A DNA stretch of 11,230 nt from positions 1-11,230 of the forward strand of contig MNYO01000121.1 in assembly GCA_001873165.1 (NCBI GenBank), written 5' to 3'. Shown piece after piece: positions 1 through 5,521 of this stretch. Numbering within the stretch: the first letter of the stretch is position 1; every line of letters starts with the position of its first letter. The stretch comes from Candidatus Gracilibacteria bacterium CG2_30_37_12. Lineage in GTDB: Bacteria; Patescibacteriota; Gracilibacteria; BD1-5; UBA2023. The notes under the pieces are model-generated. The model made no database searches, had not been told where the DNA came from, and was given only the letters and a program-made list of their open reading frames with translations. The position numbers and the translations under genes are program-made.

Positions 1-113
1 TGTTTACAAATGAACGCCCGCATTCTTTGCATCTATTTTTTGGTTTTCAGGCATTATTGCACCCATCTTTTTTGATCCGAGAAGACCTACATTCCGGACA
101 TTTTTTTTGTCAT
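1..113 (-). CDS. Insertion-sequence transposase, N-terminal zinc ribbon, partial, start out of frame
   Basis: This is the beginning of a DNA transposase that runs off the low edge. Reading from base 100 downward gives a zinc ribbon: CPEC, then about 19 residues rich in Lys/Arg/Asn, then CKECGRSFV. The Cys-x2-Cys...Cys-x2-Cys-G-x-x-F pattern is typical of the DNA-binding N-terminus of IS1-like and related transposases. One in-frame TGA (47-49) falls in 'NNA-G-KPKNRCKEC', where related ribbons usually have glycine before a basic stretch, so it supports UGA = Gly. The only good ATG (111-113) is followed by ACA and an A-run of eight. It is one base out of frame with the ribbon, and losing a single A would give M-T-K-K-C-P-E-C. 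The ribbon frame itself has a UAA upstream and no start codon. It may be a sequencing error, a decayed copy, or expression by slippage on the A8 tract. The catalytic domain is outside the window, so the IS family is not settled. Confidence 0.7.
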
Positions 114-128
114 AATTATTCAGGATGA

Positions 129-158
129 AAAAATAGTACCAACGATAGTACTATTTTT
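129..158. terminator. Perfect 11-bp hairpin upstream of the transposase
   Basis: Bases 129-139 (AAAAATAGTAC) pair perfectly with 148-158 (GTACTATTTTT) around an 8-base loop. On the minus strand the right arm ends in a run of T, so it can work as an intrinsic terminator. The plus strand has almost the same shape. It lies about 15 bases before the transposase ATG and after tRNA-Trp. It could stop outside transcription from entering the IS, or be part of the IS end. I see no terminal inverted repeats that would settle this. Confidence 0.6.
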
Positions 159-250
159 CCTTTTACAATCAAGAGAACATAAAAAATCCAGCCTACATTT
201 TTTTCTATTTACCCAATTTTTTAGAACTCTTTGCTAACTCCAGAAACAGC

Positions 251-278
251 ATAAAGGAGCCATTACTGGCTCCTTTAT
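251..278. terminator. Bidirectional intrinsic terminator after tRNA-Trp
   Basis: ATAAAGGAGCC (251-261) and GGCTCCTTTAT (268-278) form a perfect 11-bp inverted repeat with a 6-base loop. The G+C core with A/T outer pairs is the usual shape of an intrinsic terminator. It begins 17 bases after the 3' end of tRNA-Trp, so it most likely ends the rpsB-tsf-tRNA transcript. No long T-run follows on the minus strand beyond the arm itself. Confidence 0.75.
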
Positions 279-294
279 TGTTTGTCATACCATA

Positions 295-369
295 TGGCAG
301 CCCCAGTTGGAATCGAACCGACCTCGCAGGATTTGGAGTCCTGAATTCTAACCGATGAACTATAGGGCT
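295..369 (-). tRNA. tRNA-Trp (anticodon CCA), CCA end encoded
   Basis: The minus strand folds as a complete 75-nt tRNA. The acceptor stem is AGCCCTA/TGGGGCT with one G-U pair, and the D stem is GTTC/GAAT. The anticodon stem CAGGA/TCCTG closes the loop CTCCAAA, giving anticodon CCA (Trp). The T loop is TTCGATT, with one C-A mismatch in the T stem (GTCGG/CCAAC). The discriminator is G73, as expected for tRNA-Trp, and the 3' CCA is encoded. The CCA anticodon reads UGG and is not the UCA form found where UGA has become tryptophan. This agrees with UGA being used for glycine here. The gene lies 40 bp after tsf with no room for its own promoter, so it is probably processed from the tsf transcript. 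Confidence 0.95.
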
Positions 370-372
370 AAA

Positions 373-402
373 ATTCATAAGTCATTAAAATGACTTATGA
401 AT
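373..402 (-). terminator. Perfect 14-bp hairpin between tsf and tRNA-Trp
   Basis: Bases 373-386 and 389-402 are perfect inverted complements separated by two A residues (arm ATTCATAAGTCATT, minus strand). The structure starts 7 bases after the tsf stop codon and ends about 3 bases before the 5' end of the tRNA, followed by a short TTTT. It looks like a weak intrinsic terminator. Because the tRNA follows at once, it may instead be a processing site or a 3' stabilising structure for tsf mRNA. Confidence 0.6.
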
Positions 403-409
403 GAGTATA

Positions 410-1195
410 TTAAATACTGAACTTGTAGAAATTTTCGATAGAATCTCCGATAAAATCCTTCACTTTTTGATCGGGATTTACTACGAATTGTTGCGTAAGA
501 AGTGCATTTTCCTCACGGAATTTTGTCATCTTTCCATCGATAATCTTGAGAAGAATTTCAGCAGGTTTTGTTGCATTCTTTGGATCTTCTTGCATGATAG
601 CAAGTTGAATCTCTTTCTCTTTTGCAACTGTTTCCTCAGAGATGTCTGTTGGAGCGAGAACTTGTGGTTGAGTTGCAACGATGTGCATAGCAACCATCTT
701 GAGAGCTTCTACATCAGAACCAGCTTTTGCTACAATGAGAGCGGCATTCTTAAAGTTTGTATGAACGTAACTTGCAAGAACAGCACCAGAAATCTTTGTA
801 AGAGTTTTGATAACAATGTTTTCTCCGACTTTAAGAGTATATTCAGAAGCCTTGAGTTCTTCAGCAATAATAAGAGCTGCTTCATCGGAAGCAGTAGTTT
901 TACGAATCTCGATGAATTTTGAAACCATTTCCTCGAAAGTTTCATTTCGTGAAACAAAATCTGTTTCACATTCCACTACCGCAATATATGCATCGGTTCC
1001 TTCTATAACGATTTTAATTTTCCCTTCTCCTGTCTCATTTCCAGCACGTTTTGCTGCTTTTGCGAGACCTTTCTTTCGAAGTACGTCGATTGCCGCTTCC
1101 ATATCACCGTTCGTTTCAACGAGTGCATTTTTACAATCTGACATTCCAACCCCTGTTCTTTCACGGAGTTCTTTTATAAGCTGAGCAGTTACCAT
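410..1195 (-). CDS. tsf: Translation elongation factor Ts (EF-Ts)
   Basis: EF-Ts is the nucleotide exchange factor that releases GDP from EF-Tu during protein synthesis in the cytoplasm. The 261-residue product starts MVTAQLIKELRERTGVGM and continues with DCKNALVETNGDMEAAIDVL. This is the conserved N-terminal UBA-like domain with its TGVGMxDCKxAL signature. The next block, VVECETDFVSRNETF, is the hallmark of the EF-Tu-binding core. Length is in the usual range. It has no internal UGA and ends with UAA. No Shine-Dalgarno sequence precedes the ATG (the upstream sequence is aaccaaaaactatt). It follows rpsB as in most bacteria, but a small membrane-protein gene and a G+C-rich repeat lie between them. 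tRNA-Trp follows 40 bp downstream. Confidence 0.97.
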   Translation of the reverse strand: MVTAQLIKELRERTGVGMSDCKNALVETNGDMEAAIDVLRKKGLAKAAKRAGNETGEGKIKIVIEGTDAYIAVVECETDFVSRNETFEEMVSKFIEIRKTTASDEAALIIAEELKASEYTLKVGENIVIKTLTKISGAVLASYVHTNFKNAALIVAKAGSDVEALKMVAMHIVATQPQVLAPTDISEETVAKEKEIQLAIMQEDPKNATKPAEILLKIIDGKMTKFREENALLTQQFVVNPDQKVKDFIGDSIENFYKFSI

Positions 1196-1224
1196 AATAG
1201 TTTTTGGTTAATGATTTAAAGTTT

Positions 1225-1297
1225 GCCCCTCTGATAAGGGGACTAAGGGGGTGTAACCCTCCGCTCTACGGGCACCTCCCTTCTCATTGGAGGATTT
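1225..1297. repeat. G+C-rich palindromic intergenic repeat
   Basis: This 70-odd-base block is far richer in G+C than its surroundings and has several small hairpins. CCCCT (1226-1230) pairs with AGGGG (1237-1241), and CCTCC (1275-1279) pairs with GGAGG (1289-1293) followed by ATTTTTTT on the plus strand. Between them lie a G-run (ctaagggggtgtaaccctcc) and a ctctacgggcacc segment. The composition and the ccccttatcagagggg motif (minus strand) resemble interspersed, mobile-like palindromic repeats seen between genes in many bacterial genomes; that resemblance is from memory and unchecked. It fills most of the 104-bp gap before tsf. The short plus-strand reading frame across it is a by-product, not a gene. 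Confidence 0.6.
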
Positions 1298-1299
1298 TT

Positions 1300-1629
1300 T
1301 TATTTCTTAAATTTCTCAAAGAGTGCATCGATAAATCCATAGGAATACATTTCTCCATTAAACGCCTTCCATCCAGCATATCCAGCAAGAGCGAGATATA
1401 CAAGGAATAAGAGTCAAAATATCCCATGAAGTGGTACGATATTCAAGATAAAGAATATCCCAAATATTGTTCCTCCTCGTTTCGTATGAAAGGAAAGAAA
1501 CTCTGATTGTTTTTGCATCAAAATTGGTGCAAAACATCCGAATGGAGCATAACACAACGCTCCGAGTAATTTCTCTTCTTTCCCTAATTTATCATCTTCT
1601 TCTGAAGGAGTATTCAAATTATCTGGCAT
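1300..1629 (-). CDS. Small Tic20/DUF4870-like membrane protein
   Basis: This 109-residue integral membrane protein is read through one in-frame TGA (1414-1416, residue 72, 'PLHGIF-G-LLFLVYLALAG') and ends with UAA. It has an acidic N-terminus (about residues 1-20). A first membrane segment follows around LLGALCYAPFGCFAPILM, then a polar turn QSEFLSFHTKRGG, then one or two hydrophobic segments (about 50-90), ending in a basic tail FEKFKK. The order 'EEKLLGALCY...P..K.SEF..FH.K.G' matches the Tic20-like/DUF4870 family, small multi-spanning proteins of unclear function. If TGA is taken as stop, the last membrane segment is lost. It lies 46 bp after rpsB and before tsf, an unusual place for a membrane protein, and is probably cotranscribed with both. 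A T-rich stretch and no Shine-Dalgarno sequence precede the ATG. Confidence 0.85.
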
Positions 1630-1675
1630 ATGAAAAAATATGAGATGCTAAAGAATATTTCTTTTTCTCGTGAAA

Positions 1676-2434
1676 TTATTCTGCGGAAGGAGTTTCAGTA
1701 ACTGGAGATTTTGGAACGAGTTTTTCTGTTCTTCCCATAACTCCCCCTTCTGTCTTTTTAACACGTTTAATAGAAGCCTTGAGATAATCAAGAACGAATT
1801 TAATAGATTTGATAGAATTGACATTACTTGGAACAAAATCAGTACAACGATCGATATCACCAGTAGAACCAAGAAGTGCGTATGTTGGGATCTTAAGAGT
1901 TCGTGCTTCTTCAAGCGCAAGAGCTTCATAATGTCCATCCACTACGAGTAGAACATCTGGAGTTTTCTTAATATCTTTAATACCTTCGTAAGCTTTTCGA
2001 AGTTTCTCAAGTTCTTTCAATTTAGAAGCTTTCTCTTTTTTTGTAAGCATTTCAAGAGCTCCAGTTTCAAGATCTTTTTCGATCTGATTATAGGCAGCAA
2101 TTCGCTTCTTAATAGTTGGAAAATTCGTCAAAAGTCCTGGAACCCACTTTGTATTGATGTAGTAATTTCCAGTTTCTTCTGCAATAGCCTTAACAGTGTC
2201 ACGAGCTTGAAGCTTTGTTCCAACGATAAGAACTACTTTTCCTTTGGAAGTTGCTTCCTCAAGAGCCTTTTTAACTTCGGTAATTCGAACTTCTGTTTTA
2301 TAGAGATCAAATACATGAATGTTATTCTGAATTCCATAAATATAGTCTCGCATTTTAGCTGACCAAAATTGTCGTTTGTGTCCGATGTGCACGGCATTGT
2401 CGAGCATATCTTTAATAAGGGCAGTATTTGCCAT
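1676..2434 (-). CDS. rpsB: 30S ribosomal protein S2
   Basis: Ribosomal protein S2 is part of the small-subunit head-body junction. The start is placed at MANTALIKDMLDNAVHIGHK. The frame stays open for 23 further codons upstream, but those residues come from the leader repeat region and do not resemble S2. The 252-residue product shows the family blocks HIGHKRQFWSAKMRDYIYG, FDLYKT, VLIVGTKLQARDTV, NYYINTKWVPGLLTNF, PDVLLVVDGHYEALALEEA and IPTYALLGSTGDID. A short tail rich in Lys, Thr and Pro follows. There is no internal UGA, and the stop is UAA. Tryptophans at conserved S2 positions are encoded by UGG. The bases before the ATG (cactttttttactct) contain no Shine-Dalgarno sequence. A structured leader upstream suggests autoregulation. 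Confidence 0.97.
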   Translation of the reverse strand: MANTALIKDMLDNAVHIGHKRQFWSAKMRDYIYGIQNNIHVFDLYKTEVRITEVKKALEEATSKGKVVLIVGTKLQARDTVKAIAEETGNYYINTKWVPGLLTNFPTIKKRIAAYNQIEKDLETGALEMLTKKEKASKLKELEKLRKAYEGIKDIKKTPDVLLVVDGHYEALALEEARTLKIPTYALLGSTGDIDRCTDFVPSNVNSIKSIKFVLDYLKASIKRVKKTEGGVMGRTEKLVPKSPVTETPSAE

Positions 2435-2453
2435 AGAGTAAAAAAAGTGAAAA

Positions 2454-2515
2454 AATAGCGGTAGCGAACCTAAAAGTGTTATTGATAAACCACTTGTCAT
2501 CAATAGCGGTAGCGA
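2454..2515 (-). repeat. Two 14-bp direct repeats in the rpsB leader
   Basis: The plus-strand sequence AATAGCGGTAGCGA occurs at 2454-2467 and again at 2502-2515, exactly 48 bases apart. On the mRNA strand this is TCGCTACCGCTATT, itself an imperfect repeat of GCTA. Between the copies TATTGAT and ATCAATA form a 7-bp inverted repeat. The last copy ends only 20 bases before the rpsB ATG, where a ribosome or S2 itself could bind. This is consistent with an RNA control element, but its function is inferred. Confidence 0.6.
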
Positions 2516-2539
2516 TCCTTAAAATCCATCTTCTCTCTG

Positions 2540-2579
2540 GTACTATATAAGACTCTGATTCGAGTCCAGGAAATAGTAC
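2540..2579 (-). promoter_or_regulatory. rpsB: Two-tier stem-loop in the rpsB 5' leader
   Basis: An outer 7-bp stem (GTACTAT 2540-2546 with ATAGTAC 2573-2579) encloses an inner 5-bp stem (GACTC 2551-2555 with GAGTC 2562-2566). A 4/6-base internal loop separates the two stems, and the top loop has six bases. It lies about 105 bases upstream of the rpsB start, inside the long leader that also carries the direct repeats. In many bacteria rpsB and tsf are repressed by S2 binding its own leader RNA, so an S2-responsive element is the most likely role. The structure was found by eye only. Confidence 0.5.
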
Positions 2580-2633
2580 GGTGTTCTCGAGAGAAAATCG
2601 TGGTAATTTCATTTTCCGAAAAAACCCGCGTGC

Positions 2634-2639
2634 ATTATA
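2634..2639 (-). promoter_or_regulatory. Candidate -10 box for the rpsB operon
   Basis: The minus strand carries a perfect TATAAT (2634-2639). A TTGCTT lies 15 bases upstream as a poor, slightly short-spaced -35. It sits just after the 33-residue membrane peptide gene. A start about 7 bases downstream would give an rpsB leader of nearly 200 nt, long enough for the stem-loop and the repeats. In such an A+T-rich genome TATAAT can arise by chance. Confidence 0.45.
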
Positions 2640-2663
2640 TGGAAAAAATCCAAAAAGCAATTT

Positions 2664-2765
2664 TTATTTTTCCAAAAAATACATAACTGGGGCTATGATA
2701 AATGACGCCATAATACCAATAACAATAATAAGTGCTACGATCTTTACAGAAGTATTTTTTTTCAT
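2664..2765 (-). CDS. 33-residue single-pass membrane peptide
   Basis: A short gene runs from ATG at 2765 to UAA. The product is a basic MKKNTSVK start followed by a hydrophobic stretch of roughly 22 residues (IVALIIVIGIMASFIIAPVM) and the tail YFLEK, so it should sit in the cytoplasmic membrane with its N-terminus inside. I do not recognise the family. It follows the 892-residue protein by 49 bp and is probably in the same operon. The same frame is open upstream of this ATG, but that extension runs into the preceding gap and the end of its neighbour. The MKK-hydrophobic layout makes this start the most natural. It could be a small partner of the envelope proteins encoded upstream. Confidence 0.6.
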   Translation of the reverse strand: MKKNTSVKIVALIIVIGIMASFIIAPVMYFLEK

Positions 2766-2814
2766 AGAATGAAGTGTTATAAAAGAGTAAATAATGTATG
2801 GGAATATATCAAAC

Positions 2815-5493
2815 TTATTCAGCAGGAAATTCTGGGATAAATGGTATATTATCAAGTAATACCTTTTTCCCTACTAGATCGATAACAATGGTTTGTTGAT
2901 TCGTATAGGAAGCTTTAATAATATCTATATAGTAACCGAGATCTTTTAGAAATACAGGAAGTTCTGTAAAGTATATACGTACTGGAAATATCTGAATGGG
3001 GATATTATTAAAGTCATATCAGTCTCATCATTCTGTTTTTACTTTGAAGACCATTCTTGAAAAGAGATGTCTCGTGATAATATAATTTCCATTTAATTCT
3101 ACTGAATAATTCTTTCCATTTCCTATAAATCCTTTATTGATCTTACTCAGTTCGATGATTCTGGCTCCATCTTGGATATATGCATAAACATTACTGAAAT
3201 GAATAGGAAGAAAATCTACGATATTCTTGAAGTCTTTATCCAGCAATTCTTGTTGAATAAAAAGTTGCATTTCTGGTGTTGTTGACCGAATGTTATTGAT
3301 AGGATCTGGTATCGAAGGAGTATCTGTTACTGTAACAGAATCTCCCTTTAAAAAAGTATTTTCAAAGAAATTCTTAAAATCATATTTATATTTCATAACT
3401 TGATCTTCCGCAGCAGCAGCAAGTTCTTTTAATTTTTTCTCTTTCTGATCAAGAAATATAGCAATATCTGGAAAAGTTTTTTTAGTTCACAATACATCAA
3501 CATAAGAGATATCTGCGATTATATGATTTTGATCCAAAAGTTTGAAAGTAAAAGCATTACCAAGTATCACTACTTGTACTTCATAAAAACCATCCTTTTG
3601 AAAATTATTTACCACTTGAAGTGTCGATATATCGAGACTATTAAAATTTTGGAGATATTTCTGCACTATATCGATACCCATTCGATCTTCTTTTTCTATC
3701 AAAATACCTCTCGCAGATCTATCGTTTGCATTGAGATGAAAATCGCTCAGATATTTGGGATAATTATCAAACATAGACACGAGTGTATCAAATGAGTCCA
3801 GTGTTCTTACAAGAAGAGAATAGTTATCAATTACTTGTGAATTTCATTGATTTCCACTATCAATAGATAGAGCCTTTTTTTTATTTTCTATATCTTTCCG
3901 TATCGTGTCAATACCTTCATTGAAGGCATTGACAAAATTTGAATCTAAGGCGATAGTGTCTCCATTCAGATATTCTTCCTTTATAAGAAGCCCCTTTCTA
4001 GTTTTATCAGTAAAAGTTGTTAAAAATACACTGTGTATTTTCGTAAAAATTCTAGTATAATTATAGAAAATAGTTGTGGTGATATTTGCTAATTTTTCTT
4101 TATCTCATTGATTACTTGTATAATAATCATTCGTTATTTGAGATAAATGAGATATGATTCATACGGTATCTCTACTCAGTATAACGAGTCCAGTCGAGAG
4201 ATATTGCGTTACAAAAAATGAAAATGGAAGAAAATCATCTTTTGCTAGAAATTTATTTTCTAACATACTCTGAAGAATCTTCTCGAAATATTTATTCAAC
4301 TCTTCTGTATGGAGATTCAGAAAATAATAAGCAGAGAAGAGATTCGAAAGATATGTATAGTATTCACGCTGTTGTAATTTTGGATTATGAGTAATGATTT
4401 TCTCTGTTTGTGATAAAAATGATGACTCCACTCATTCAGGGATAAAAACCATCTTCTTATCCACATCTGTTGCATCCTTGCCTACAAAATGAGAATATAT
4501 GGTAATATAATAATACTGTTTCAGTATAGTTAGACCGTCCTCATATACTTGTGGACTCAGTTCCTTCATCTGAGCAAGAGTACTTGTTATTACACTACTT
4601 TGTGATGTTTTCTGATTATTATCCAGTGCTTGCAATATATTTTCGATAAGCGTATTTTTGAGGAAAATCTCCTTTTTTGAACCATTAACAAGAAAATTAC
4701 TCGATGCATCAAAAAAAGAAATATTTTTTGTATTCGTATTATTCTTATCAAGAATATTAGAATGAAGCTTAACAAGAGCATTGATTCGAGCAATAATATC
4801 TTTTTCTACTTCTGTAAGAAATGTCTGGTTTTGTTCTATGTTTTCTTCAGAAAATAATATCTTACTATCTTCCGCTGTTTTTATGTCTACATAACGAATA
4901 GAATCAACGATAGATATTCTCAAAATATCTGCCTCTTTCAATCCAAGAGTATTTTTTGAATCATGTTTGAAAAGTAATGACGGGAAAAGTGTAAATTGTG
5001 CAATGTGTGCTCGTCCTGAACCATTTACCAGTTCCGTATCCAAAAATGCATCAAACGAAAATATCTTCGCTTGAGGATTATTGGTATCTATAAGAAAAAC
5101 TCCTCTTCCCTTTGGTAGGAGAGTAATATCACCCACACGAAATTCATATTGTTCCAATCTGGTCTGTATATTACAAACAAACAAACCAGAACCAAAAGTG
5201 ATGATATTTACATCTTCTTTTTTAGAGTGAACAAATGGATTCTTATCTCCCGATGTATAGTAAATACCATCGATGGGTGATAATTGTCGAAGGTAAAAAC
5301 CATCTTTTTTTTGAGTGGAATCTTTTTTTACAAAAGTCTTTTTTGTAGCATCCCAGCCATAAAGTTTTTCTCATTCACTGAAATCAATATTTATAGTATT
5401 TGCTTTTTCAAAAATACTCTCTCTCGAAAAAGAGAGAAGTATGAGAATTCCCAATCCAATGAGAATAGTAAGAATAAAGAAAATTTTTTTCAT
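2815..5493 (-). CDS. 892-residue membrane-anchored protein of unknown function, nine UGA codons
   Basis: One reading frame runs 893 codons from ATG (5493) to UAA (2815) if UGA is read as glycine. UGA codons fall at residues 41, 354, 445, 463, 550, 669, 822, 823 and 825. With UGA as stop it would break into at least five pieces. The N-terminus (MKKIFFILTILIGLGILILLSFS) is a signal anchor or signal peptide, so the rest should lie outside the membrane. Residues about 60-240 look beta-rich ('DGFYLRQLSPIDGIYYTSG', 'RVGDITLLPKGRGVFLID'), loosely like a FecR-type domain, but I would not name it as one. The middle (about 240-700) is mostly helical, with stretches rich in Lys, Asn and Gln, including 'DQKEKKLKELAAAAEDQV'. 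The C-terminus returns to beta-like sequence and ends FIPEFPAE. It starts 28 bp after the PBP gene, which points to a role in cell-wall or envelope assembly. Confidence 0.85.
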
Positions 5494-5521
5494 AAAAAAA
5501 ATGATAAATAGCATTTCAATA

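Noticed and set aside
1204..1410. Plus-strand reading frame of 68 codons
   Set aside because: It is produced by the G+C-rich repeat and the antisense of the Tic20-like gene, with no family resemblance or start signal.
2435..2503. Upstream extension of rpsB by 23 codons
   Set aside because: The extension is made from the leader repeats and does not match S2, whereas MANTAL...HIGHK is a typical S2 start.
2454..2515. CRISPR-like array
   Set aside because: Only two copies of a 14-bp repeat are present, with no cas genes and no further spacing pattern.
2412..2660. Minus-strand reading frame of 82 codons upstream of rpsB
   Set aside because: It covers the leader stem-loop and direct repeats and overlaps the rpsB start in another frame. 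The sequence looks like translated non-coding DNA.
2815..5493. The fragments at 2815-5493 as several separate small genes or a decayed pseudogene
   Set aside because: All fragments share one frame, no frameshift is needed, only UGA interrupts them, and the other genes nearby behave the same way. Decay would also give UAA, UAG and indels.
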